A stretch of DNA of 64,000 bases from Planctomycetota bacterium (GTDB taxonomy: Bacteria > Planctomycetota > J058 > JAJDCP01): assembly GCA_029260765.1 (NCBI GenBank), contig JAJDCP010000078.1:1-64000 (forward strand). The letters are read 5' to 3'. This document shows, piece by piece, positions 57,053-64,000 of this stretch. Positions within the stretch are counted from its first letter, which is position 1, and each line of letters opens with the position of its first letter. Position numbers and translations under genes: made by a program. A model generated the notes under the pieces. That model was not told the origin of the DNA. It worked only from the letters and a program-made list of their open reading frames with translations, and did not search any database.

Positions 57053-58834
57053 TCAGTCCAACGCGTCCATGACATCGGACAACGCGATGCCATGCAGCTG
57101 CCTGCCCTCATCCCGTCCGGTGATCAGGGCCGAGACGCCTCCCGTGGAGTGGATGACGGGCGCGCCGAGAAATGACGGTTTGTAGCTCTCGTCGAAGGAG
57201 TAGGGGCCGTTTCCCTGTGCTCTCTCTGCGTAGGGGACGATCTTGTCGCCTTCCACGCCGACCAAGAGAACCTCATCAAACTCAAACAGTTTCGGCCCCA
57301 ACGGCAACGGACGGGGCTGCCAGCCACCGTGGATCTCCTTGAGCTTCGCGCGGCCTTCGGGAGTGTTGGGGAAGGCGCGCTTGAGGTTGAGCTCAAACAG
57401 GGCCCAGTTGTTCTCGTTGTTCCTGAGGATCTTGACGCCCTCTTGTCGGCGTGGCTTCAAATCGATCACGATTTGCACCTCCTGACCATCGAGATACTCC
57501 GCGGGATCCTCATGGCCCACGGGACCCAACACCAGCGAGCTGTTGCTGGTCTCGAACACGGGCATCCAGGCAGATGACTTGCCGTCTTCGGAGGCCAAAG
57601 GCACGTAGCACTCGACGGTGGTCTCGACATACGTCGAGTAGTTGCCTCCCAGCCCGTTGTAGTAGTCCACGACCCCCTTGGCCTGCAGATCGAAGAGCTG
57701 CGGCTTGGCAAGGCTCTTGGCCGTCAAGAGATAGTCTCTGCCTTCCACGTCCAGGAATACCCCAGTTCCGACCACCGGCTCACCGAGGGCGACGACCTTG
57801 GTCTGCTCTCTCATGATCCAGGCCTGAGAGGTCACACGTGCGACGATCCAGTAGCGGTGTCGGACGATGTCTTGATGAGTCATGCTCGCCCGTTCCCGGA
57901 GCTCCGCCTCCCAGGACTCCTCCGGCTCAGGCAGGAACTCCAGCGCCTGCAGCTGCTCCTCACCGAAACGTAGCTGCTGTCCATCACTGAGCGTCAGCAC
58001 GTAGACCCGCGCATCGAAACCGCTCAGCAGGCCCTCGATGCTGTTGCCGTCGGTCAGGGTCAAACGGACGCGCCGCTGGGCGGGCTGTGTGCGCTGCTGA
58101 CGCAACCATTGCAGACAGGCGCCGTAGTGGGTGTCGAAGGCCCCCTGCTCGTCGGCGCGCCAGCGCCAGCTGTCCCCGAAAGCTTGGAACAGCACGGCTC
58201 CTTTGCCCAGCTGCTGGCCGACCAACAGCGGCTGGGGCTGGTCTGCGTCCGTGCGCGCACGGCTGTGAACCAGGATCGCCTGCGCACCGGGCCGCAAGCT
58301 GGTGACGGGCCAGCAGCTGGACAGCGCTGTTTGCGTCGCGGGCAAGGGCCAGTCTTCGCCCATCTCCCCCGGGACCACCCTGAAGCTGTCTGAAGCTGTC
58401 GGCCCCCCATCAAGCACGAAGGGCAACACGTCCTGGAGGGGTCTGTCCAGATAGGCCCGCGGCATCGCGGTTGCGCCCGCAATACAGAGCAGCGTACCGC
58501 CGTGTTCGCGCACGAACGGCGCCAGCTGGTCCTCGAGCGGCCCCAGGGCCTCCGGCGTCACGTCGCCCAGGATCACCAGGTCGTAGGTGAACAGATCGCG
58601 CGCTGTGGTCGGCAGACTGCGCAGGGCGGGAGTGCCCGGCGTAGACTCTTGCGGGAAGTCGGCGTCTGCTCCGGTCAGGAAGCACTGCACGGCCAGCTCG
58701 GGCTGCTCGATCAGATAGTTGCGCAGATAGCGGTACTCCCAACGCGGTGCGCCCTCGACATAGAGCACGCGCTCGACGCCGGCCTGCGCGAATGCGCTCA
58801 GGCTGCAAAGGATCAGGAACAGGAAACGTTGCAT
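57053..58834 (-). CDS. Secreted GATase-like protein with small beta module and inactive trypsin-like domain
   Basis: 593 aa. Signal peptide 1-18. Residues 20-250 are a class I GATase-like domain of the sort found in membrane-linked VWA/BatA proteins (RVLYVEGAPRWEYRYLRNYL, YDLVILGDVTPEALG, FVREHGGTLLCIAG). Residues 256-300 form a small Sm/SH3-like beta module (RLTLTDGNSIEGLLSGF). Residues 355-593 have the trypsin-like fold: GTGVFLDVEGRDYLLTAKS, WALFEL, and SFLGAPVIHSTGGVSALITG. The positions expected for His, Asp and Ser are Ser374, Asn476/477 and Ala558, so it should be catalytically dead. GAGGAGGAG precedes the ATG. Follows the FHA activator by 120 bp on the same strand. Confidence 0.78.
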   Translation of the reverse strand: MQRFLFLILCSLSAFAQAGVERVLYVEGAPRWEYRYLRNYLIEQPELAVQCFLTGADADFPQESTPGTPALRSLPTTARDLFTYDLVILGDVTPEALGPLEDQLAPFVREHGGTLLCIAGATAMPRAYLDRPLQDVLPFVLDGGPTASDSFRVVPGEMGEDWPLPATQTALSSCWPVTSLRPGAQAILVHSRARTDADQPQPLLVGQQLGKGAVLFQAFGDSWRWRADEQGAFDTHYGACLQWLRQQRTQPAQRRVRLTLTDGNSIEGLLSGFDARVYVLTLSDGQQLRFGEEQLQALEFLPEPEESWEAELRERASMTHQDIVRHRYWIVARVTSQAWIMREQTKVVALGEPVVGTGVFLDVEGRDYLLTAKSLAKPQLFDLQAKGVVDYYNGLGGNYSTYVETTVECYVPLASEDGKSSAWMPVFETSNSSLVLGPVGHEDPAEYLDGQEVQIVIDLKPRRQEGVKILRNNENNWALFELNLKRAFPNTPEGRAKLKEIHGGWQPRPLPLGPKLFEFDEVLLVGVEGDKIVPYAERAQGNGPYSFDESYKPSFLGAPVIHSTGGVSALITGRDEGRQLHGIALSDVMDALD

Positions 58835-58954
58835 CGGTTCTCCTCCTCAGGTGGCACCCGAGGCAAAGCAAGTCCGGGGCCTCTTGCCGGAAGCGCGCGG
58901 GAGGCGGCTCGAGACGCTCCGTGCGGGGCATTCTGCCCCTTTTGCCGGGGCATT

Positions 58955-60274
58955 CTACCCCTTGGCGGCGATCCCATAGCCTTTCAGCTTGCGGTACAGA
59001 GTCTTGCGGTCGATGCCGAGCAGAGCGGCTGCCTGCGCCCGCTGCCCGTCCGCTTCTTCGAGGGCACGCAGGATATGGCGGCGCTCCAGCTCGGCCAGGC
59101 TGGGAAAACCCTTGGCCGTGGCCTGCGCATCCTCCAGTCCAAAGTCCGCCGCCCGCAACTGCGGCCCGCGGGCGAGGATCACCGCGCGCTCGACAGCGTT
59201 GCGCAGCTGGCGCACATTGCCCGGCCAGGCGTGCTGCTGCAGGGCCGTCAACGCCTCGGCAGACAGCTGCAGGCGGCGTCCGCTGGCCGCGCACAGCTCG
59301 CGGCAGAACTGCTCCGCCAGCAGCGTGATGTCGGCGCCCCGGGCGCGCAGCGGGGGCACCAGCAGCTCGACCACCGAGAGCCGGTAGAGCAGGTCTTCGC
59401 GGAAGTCTCCGGCCCGCACCATCGCGGCCAGGTCGCGGTGGGTGGCGGTCAGCACGCGGCAGGCGGCGTGATGGCTACGCAGCCCGCCTACCCGACGCCA
59501 CTCGCCGTCCTCGAGCACACGCAGCAGCTTGGCCTGGGCGGCGCCGCTCAGCTCGCCGACCTCGTCGAGGAACAGGCTGCCCGCGCCGGCACTCTCGATC
59601 AAGCCCTGCTTGCGCGCCACCGCCCCACTGAACGCGCCCCGTTCGTGCCCGAACAACTCACTCTCGAGCAACGGTCCGTCGAGGCTGGCACAGTTGACCG
59701 CCACAAAGGGCGCCCGCCGCCGTGGGGAGAGCGCGTGCAGCGCGCGCGCCACCAGCTCCTTACCGCTGCCGGTCTCTCCGCGCACGAGCACGGCGCAGGC
59801 TGCGCCGGCTACCCGCCCCAACGCGCCGAAGAGCTTGCGCATCGGCGGGCTGTCGCCCGTGATGTCGACTCCAGGGCAGACTTCCGGAAGGGCCAGCTCG
59901 GGGTCTTCCGAGCGTGGCACCTGCGGTGCGTGCAGATCACCCGTCGGGCTGCTGCCAGAGACGGTCGAGGCGGGCAGCACCGCGAGCACCAGCTCGAGGG
60001 CGCCCACACCCAGCCGGTCCCCCGGCAAGAGCTCGGCCGCTTCGCAGGGCACGCCGTTGACCCGGCTGCCGTTGCGGCTGCTCGCATCCTGCAACGAGAC
60101 CCGTTCGGGCGTCACCTGCAAGGCGCAGTGTTCGCGGGACACGCTGTCATCGAGCAGCCGCACCGTGCTGGTCTCGGCGCGCCCGATCAGCACGCGGCCT
60201 TCGGGCAGCGTATAGCGCTGGCCGCGGTTGTAGCCCGCGACGACTTGCAGGACAAAGCTCTGCGTGTCCTTCAT
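58955..60274 (-). CDS. FHA-domain sigma54-dependent transcriptional activator
   Basis: 439 aa. FHA domain 1-100 with the phosphothreonine-binding residues Arg32 (GRAETS), Ser46-Arg47-x-His49 and Ser-Arg-Asn68-Gly69. The AAA+ domain (about 135-375) has Walker A GETGSGKE (166-173), the sigma54-contact loop GAFSGA (213-218) and Walker B LFLDEVGE. The usual loop is GAFTGA; here Thr is Ser. The C-terminal Fis-type helix-turn-helix is AAALLGIDRKTLYRKLKGYG. The ATG overlaps the stop of the upstream kinase (ATGA, 60271-60274). In this arrangement the kinase phosphorylates a Thr that the FHA domain reads. I could not find a -24/-12 promoter target nearby. Confidence 0.95.
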   Translation of the reverse strand: MKDTQSFVLQVVAGYNRGQRYTLPEGRVLIGRAETSTVRLLDDSVSREHCALQVTPERVSLQDASSRNGSRVNGVPCEAAELLPGDRLGVGALELVLAVLPASTVSGSSPTGDLHAPQVPRSEDPELALPEVCPGVDITGDSPPMRKLFGALGRVAGAACAVLVRGETGSGKELVARALHALSPRRRAPFVAVNCASLDGPLLESELFGHERGAFSGAVARKQGLIESAGAGSLFLDEVGELSGAAQAKLLRVLEDGEWRRVGGLRSHHAACRVLTATHRDLAAMVRAGDFREDLLYRLSVVELLVPPLRARGADITLLAEQFCRELCAASGRRLQLSAEALTALQQHAWPGNVRQLRNAVERAVILARGPQLRAADFGLEDAQATAKGFPSLAELERRHILRALEEADGQRAQAAALLGIDRKTLYRKLKGYGIAAKG

Positions 60275-61467
60275 GGCGAGGGTTCGTCCGTGCGCCGATA
60301 GCCGCGCAAGTTCGAGAAGGCAAAGCTGCGCAGCGCGCCGGAGGGCTCACGCAGGTACAGGCGCCCGGCCCGGACGTCGATCAACTCGAGCGAACCGGTG
60401 GCCCGCTCCCCCGAGAGCAGCTCGACTTCCCACTGGCCGTCGTCGGCGGGAGGCCCCGCAGAGCTCACCGTTCCCCACAGACCGGACGTGGCCCACAAGG
60501 CCAGCAGGGCGCACAACGCAACCACGGCCAATGCCCATCCACGGCGTGAAGCCACAGGCGGAGCTGCCGGCAGCTCGGTCTCCGTCGCTGCCATCGAGTC
60601 CGGGCGCAGCTCGCGCGTCTCGGCGGAGCTTGTCGGCACGCTGGGCGGCTCGATGGGCACAGAGATACATCGCAGCGCAGCGGCCAGAGCGGCTGCCGTG
60701 GGCCAGCGATCGTCAGGGTTCTTGCGCAGGGCTTTGGCCACGATCCCGGGCAGACCTCGCGGAAGCTCTGCGGGCAACGGCGGCGCAGGCTGTCGGTGGT
60801 GCATGCGCAGCACGGCCAGGGGGCGCTCGGCAGAGAAAGGAGGCCGGCCGGTCAACATCTCGTAGAGCACGATCCCCAGCGAATACAGGTCGGAGCGCCG
60901 ATCGGGCTCCTGGCCATCCGCCTGCTCGGGGGACATGTACTCCGGAGTCCCCAAGAGCACGCCGGTGCGGGTCAGAGAGCCCGGCCCGGCCAGACGGGCC
61001 AGGCCGAAGTCCGCCAGCCGCGCGCGCCCACTTTCCTCGATCAAGATATTGCTCGGCTTGACATCGCGGTGCAACACACCCTGCTCATGAGCGTATTGCA
61101 GGCCTTCGAGCACCTCCAAGGCGATCTCCAGGGCCCGTTTGGGCTCGAGCCCCGCAGGGTTGTCACGCAGAACCTTCGCCAGGTCGCGGCCGGCGACGTA
61201 TTCCATCGCATAATGGGCCAGCCCATCCTCGATCTCGATCCCTGAGAGCGCGCACACCAGGGCCGGATGCTGCAGCCTGCCCAGAATCGCGCCTTCGCGG
61301 GCGAAGCGCTCGAGGTCGACCTCCGAGGCGGCCTCGGCCGCCCGCAACAGCTTGACCGCGACGACACTGCCGTCGGCAGCGCGGGCCTGGTAGACCTCTC
61401 CCATGCCGCCACGCCCCAGACGGCACAAGATGGTGTAGCGCCCGATGCGTTCCAAACGCTCAACCAA
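60271..61467 (-). CDS. Transmembrane Ser/Thr protein kinase, translationally coupled to the FHA activator
   Basis: 398 aa from a TTG at 61467, chosen because GGGAGG lies six bases upstream; a long upstream extension to 61653 has no ribosome site. Kinase domain: LGRGGMGEVYQA, Lys39 (VAVKLL), HRDVKPSN (133-140), DFG (153-155), LLGTPEYMSPEQAD. A transmembrane helix (about 311-331, ALAVVALCALLALWATSGLW) exposes a 65-residue extracytoplasmic tail. Its residues 346-390 (EVELLSGERATGSLELIDV) look like the small beta module in the secreted protein at 57053. All catalytic residues are intact. Confidence 0.93.
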   Translation of the reverse strand: MVERLERIGRYTILCRLGRGGMGEVYQARAADGSVVAVKLLRAAEAASEVDLERFAREGAILGRLQHPALVCALSGIEIEDGLAHYAMEYVAGRDLAKVLRDNPAGLEPKRALEIALEVLEGLQYAHEQGVLHRDVKPSNILIEESGRARLADFGLARLAGPGSLTRTGVLLGTPEYMSPEQADGQEPDRRSDLYSLGIVLYEMLTGRPPFSAERPLAVLRMHHRQPAPPLPAELPRGLPGIVAKALRKNPDDRWPTAAALAAALRCISVPIEPPSVPTSSAETRELRPDSMAATETELPAAPPVASRRGWALAVVALCALLALWATSGLWGTVSSAGPPADDGQWEVELLSGERATGSLELIDVRAGRLYLREPSGALRSFAFSNLRGYRRTDEPSP

Positions 61468-61666
61468 TGCTGTCCTCCCGGTATCCAGCACATCGTAGTG
61501 ATCAGGCGCAGCAATTCCAACAGCTGCTTGCGCAGCGCCCAATTGGTTCAGCGCTGGTGGGGGAGGAGAGTCAAGATGTTCGCAGCGATCGTCGCTCTGC
61601 GGCCGCTGCCCGCGCTGGAAACACGCGCAGCGATTCTGCGGCTCAAGCAGCAAGAGCCCTGAGCCG

Positions 61667-62314
61667 TCAAACCACCCAGGTCAGTGCACAGTCGGTCGCC
61701 AGAACCACGACCATCATCGGTGCGAGCACGCCCAGTGCCGAGCCCACGAGGTACTTGCGCAGGCTGAGGTTCGACAAGGCCAGCGCGTAGTTCAAGGGCG
61801 GAGAGATGAAGAACAGCCAGCGCAACAGTCCGACCGTCATGATCGGCCGCTTGTCCAGGTGGGCGAGCACTTTGCGCATCAGCGGCTTCTGGATGGTCTG
61901 CAACGCTTTTCCGCCGATCAGGCGCACGGTCATGAAGCTGAACGAGAGTGCGCACAGGGCGCCTGCATAGCCGATCAATCCGCCGTTGAGCTTTCCGTAG
62001 ACGGCGACCGCGGCGGCGACGAACACGAAGCCAGGAATCTGTAGCAGGTTGCCGACTGCCATAGCGACCACGAGAAAGACGATGCCCCAGGTACCGGCGG
62101 CCTGCATGCCCGAGCGCAGCCCTTCGAGGCTGAAGCTGTCGGTCCAGCCGTTGACCCTTGCCACGATCACGACGACCAGCAGCAAGACGGCGAAGATCCC
62201 CAAGCGCGCCCAGGGCGAGCGCCAGAGTGGTTTGGGGGCTGTTGAGGGGCTCTCTGCGCCGTCGGCAGCCGGCGGCTCGGGAGCCTGGTCCAGGGTCATC
62301 TCATCTACGCGCAT
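61667..62314 (-). CDS. TVP38/TMEM64 (VTT/DedA-like) family membrane protein
   Basis: 215 aa with about five to six hydrophobic segments. After a 35-residue acidic N-terminus comes TM1 (LGIFAVLLLVVVIVARV), then the VTT-domain core: GNLLQIPGFVFVAAAVAVYG, FMTVRLIGGKALQTI, HLDKRPIMTVGLLRWLFFISPPLNYALALSNL, and the G-x-x-P-M segment LGVLAPMM. Family members act in membrane lipid scrambling or small-solute transport; the bacterial role is unclear. AGGAGG precedes the ATG at 62314. It overlaps the CPBP gene by 10 bp. The 199 bp to the kinase at 61467 hold no gene. Confidence 0.88.
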   Translation of the reverse strand: MRVDEMTLDQAPEPPAADGAESPSTAPKPLWRSPWARLGIFAVLLLVVVIVARVNGWTDSFSLEGLRSGMQAAGTWGIVFLVVAMAVGNLLQIPGFVFVAAAVAVYGKLNGGLIGYAGALCALSFSFMTVRLIGGKALQTIQKPLMRKVLAHLDKRPIMTVGLLRWLFFISPPLNYALALSNLSLRKYLVGSALGVLAPMMVVVLATDCALTWVV

Positions 62315-63063
62315 GTCGCGGCCTCCTGCAGGACCCCTGTGGGCGTTTCGAGATCTGTCGCGTGACGCGCAGCGCGGCGGCAGAGCGCGTCGTTGCTGAG
62401 GGCGATGCCCACATGCAGCAGCCACGCCGCCCAGATTCCCCCACTGATCAGGGTCAGCGCGCCGAAGACCAGCCCCATGGCCAGACAGCCGACGCATTCC
62501 CCCGCATCTTTAGGAAGATGCGCATAAATGTAAAGACTTGTCATCGCGAGCATGCCGGGCCAGACCCCCAACCAACCCACCAGGCTGTACAGCAGCAGGC
62601 CGCGGAAGAAGGCCTCGTAGCCCAGCAGGTAGAAGCTCCAGCTCAAGGCGTTGCCCCAACGCAGTGAGGCCCCCCAGTGCTGCGTGCGGATCTGCGGATA
62701 GCGTCGCTGGTGGTGGGCCTGGCGCGCCTGACGGACCAGTATGGGAAGAAGCAGGGGAAGGGGAAGCAGGCCGAGCCAGGCCATGCTCCAGCCGGTCAGG
62801 CCCCAGCCGTGGGCGGCCACACCCCCGGGCAGGAAGGCGCTCATGACCAGCGCGCTGCCGCCCAGGATCAGGCCGCCGAGCAGGCGCTGCCAGAGCCAGG
62901 CCTGGGCTTGCGCGTGTTCTTGATCGAGCCCGCGCTTCAGCAGCAGTTTCTGCAGGCGCGCTGCCGGCACGCCGTAGTGGTAGATCAGGTAGGCGATGCT
63001 GGCCGTCAGGAAAACCGCGCTGGGCAGGACATGCTCCGCGGGCAACTTCAGGATGTCGAACAA
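62305..63063 (-). CDS. CPBP-family intramembrane protease-like protein
   Basis: 252 aa from a TTG at 63063 (GGAG eight bases upstream, inside the end of the SDR gene). About seven hydrophobic segments. The CPBP/Abi motifs are GYEAFFRG (motif 1; the first Glu of E-E-x-x-x-R is Tyr, as in many members of this branch), IYAHLPKD (motif 2 His) and WLLHVGIALSND (motif 3 His). Expected to be a membrane glutamic protease of the Rce1 type, though function in this family is rarely known. A 16-bp overlap with the SDR gene indicates coupled translation. Confidence 0.8.
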   Translation of the reverse strand: MFDILKLPAEHVLPSAVFLTASIAYLIYHYGVPAARLQKLLLKRGLDQEHAQAQAWLWQRLLGGLILGGSALVMSAFLPGGVAAHGWGLTGWSMAWLGLLPLPLLLPILVRQARQAHHQRRYPQIRTQHWGASLRWGNALSWSFYLLGYEAFFRGLLLYSLVGWLGVWPGMLAMTSLYIYAHLPKDAGECVGCLAMGLVFGALTLISGGIWAAWLLHVGIALSNDALCRRAARHATDLETPTGVLQEAATCA

Positions 63064-63893
63064 GGCAGTGTCTCCGGATGGTTCTCGGGCGACGTCTGAC
63101 GGAAGGCGCGCATGCGCTGTAAGCGGTAGCGGCCCAACCAGCCGCCGAGCGCGGGCCAGAGCCGGAACAGCAGGTGCTCCAGGCGGGTGAGCAGGTTGAC
63201 CATGATCAGGGGGCGGTTGCGTGCCACACCTCGCAAGATGCGGCGCGCGCAGACCTCGGCGGGCATGCCCGCGAAGGGGATCGACTTCTGCAGACTCTGC
63301 CCGTCCAGGCCTGCATAGCGCGTGCTGTGCGTGATGCCCGTGGCGATGTGGCCGGGACACACCGCGCTGACGCGCACACCCATGCCGGCGGCCTCGTCCC
63401 TCAGGGCGCGGCTGAGTCCGACCACGGCGTGTTTGCTGGCTGCGTAGGCGGCCATGCCCGGTCGCGGCAGCAGGCCGGCTCCCGAGGCGGTGTTGACGAT
63501 GTGGCCGCTGCCTTGCTGGAGCATCTGCGGGTAGGCAGCATCGATGCCGTGCACCACTCCCCAGAGGTTGACGTCGATGACGCGCTGCCAATCGGCCAGG
63601 GAGGTGTCACGGACCTCGCCTGCCAGGCCGACACCGGCGTTGTTGAACAGCAAGTCGAGCCGGCCCTTCTCTGCGACGATCTCCTGGACACAGGCGTGGA
63701 AATCCGCCGCCGAGCGCACATCCAGCTGCACCGCTTGAGCCCCGGGCAAGGCTTCTGCGACCTTCGCGGCGGCCCTGAGGTCGAGATCGGCCAGCACGAC
63801 CTGCGCTCCCCGGGCAGCCAAGGCCCGTGCCAGGGCCCGGCCGATGCCTGAGCCCGCTCCGGTGATCAGGGCTATGCGTCCGGCGAAAGCCAT
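63048..63893 (-). CDS. Short-chain dehydrogenase/reductase (SDR)
   Basis: 281 aa. Classical SDR: TGAGSGIG cofactor motif, LADLDLR (Asp suggests NAD or ambiguous cofactor), NNAGVG, catalytic Ser in NTASGAG, and Tyr-x3-Lys in YAASKHA. The C-terminal 60 residues (MVNLLTRLEHLLFRLWPALG) are extra, hydrophobic and basic and probably membrane-associated. ATG at 63893 shares one base with the stop of the upstream gene (TGATG). Substrate unknown. Confidence 0.93.
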   Translation of the reverse strand: MAFAGRIALITGAGSGIGRALARALAARGAQVVLADLDLRAAAKVAEALPGAQAVQLDVRSAADFHACVQEIVAEKGRLDLLFNNAGVGLAGEVRDTSLADWQRVIDVNLWGVVHGIDAAYPQMLQQGSGHIVNTASGAGLLPRPGMAAYAASKHAVVGLSRALRDEAAGMGVRVSAVCPGHIATGITHSTRYAGLDGQSLQKSIPFAGMPAEVCARRILRGVARNRPLIMVNLLTRLEHLLFRLWPALGGWLGRYRLQRMRAFRQTSPENHPETLPCSTS

Positions 63894-64000
63894 CACATCC
63901 ATCCCTGCGAGCGGTACCACAGACCCGTCTGACGCAGACGCAGGCTGAGGGGTTGGCAGTTGAAGCCGAGCTGCGATGAGGCCTTGGAGGTGCTGCAGCG
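63893..64000 (-). CDS. C-terminal end of an NAD-dependent epimerase/reductase (partial)
   Basis: Thirty-five codons plus stop are in the window. SKASSQLGFNCQPLSLRLRQ followed by TGLWYRSQGWM matches the usual C-terminus of extended SDRs (epimerases and dihydroflavonol-type reductases), where a Lys-x-x-x-x-L-G-F strand is followed by an L-x-x-T-x-x-W-Y helix. The rest lies beyond the edge. It is the upstream member of the operon with SDR, CPBP and VTT genes. Confidence 0.65.
   Translation of the reverse strand, partial: RCSTSKASSQLGFNCQPLSLRLRQTGLWYRSQGWM

Noticed and set aside
58850..58870. Sigma54-type -24/-12 promoter (TGGCACCCGAGGCAAAG) near the FHA activator
   Set aside because: The -12 element reads GCAAA rather than TTGC, and it points away from the secreted gene it would serve.

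Overview
The window is GC-rich (roughly two thirds G+C by eye) and densely coding on both strands. It uses AGGAGG-type ribosome binding sites and several GTG, TTG and one probable CTG start. Three Ser/Thr protein kinases (one fused to a large TPR array, with the DWG metal-binding motif common in planctomycete kinases), an FHA-sigma54 activator, DUF4091, many small lipoproteins and two dispersed hairpin repeat families point to a free-living Gram-negative bacterium. Planctomycetota, or a similar lineage with many kinases such as Myxococcota, fits best. This is inference: no rRNA or other phylogenetic marker is present, and I found no tRNA, CRISPR array or insertion sequence.

Layout. 1-339: tandem 81-bp repeats. 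340-5795 (minus): complete Dpp/Opp-type peptide ABC operon. 6064-6931: two small heat-shock proteins. 6940-9858 (minus): SGNH hydrolase, TerB-like membrane protein, two BamE/OmlA-like proteins. 10188-14516 (minus): giant kinase-TPR protein. 14559-18060: small unknown, CurA-type reductase, Pro/Ala-rich fragment with a carboxypeptidase-regulatory domain, secreted TPR-like protein. 18330-19355: pyruvyl transferase-like protein. 19539-29252: a kinase divergent from a 2685-residue coiled-coil protein with a zinc ribbon and exact long-period internal repeats. 29809-35016: GluR0-like glutamate-gated K+ channel, lipoprotein, MATE exporter, hydrolase, secreted protein. 35287-38152 (minus): four-gene cassette with a DUF4123 adaptor of the type VI secretion effector type. 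38657-44676: TerB protein and a surface-glycan cluster (GT2, GT4-like, degenerate HD protein, 2OG-Fe(II) oxygenase, GT87-like). 44844-49082: alcohol dehydrogenase, unknown protein whose C-terminus runs into a repeat, acyl-CoA dehydrogenase-like protein, short tandem arrays, GspG-like membrane protein. 49296-56621: CASTOR/POLLUX-like channel, CheD-like protein, SF2 helicase, DUF4091 protein. 56622-57052: dispersed repeats. 57053-61467 (minus): kinase, FHA-sigma54 activator, and a GATase-like/pseudo-trypsin protein. 61667-64000 (minus): VTT-family membrane protein, CPBP protease, SDR and the end of an epimerase, in an overlapping operon.

The most interesting items are the periodic coiled-coil giant beside a kinase, the kinase/FHA-activator/pseudoprotease module whose two ends share a small beta module, the DUF4123 cassette with polyproline and duplicated Cys-x2-Cys proteins, two unusual ion channels, and two repeat families. 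One repeat family covaries in its stem. The other supplies the C-terminus of a gene.
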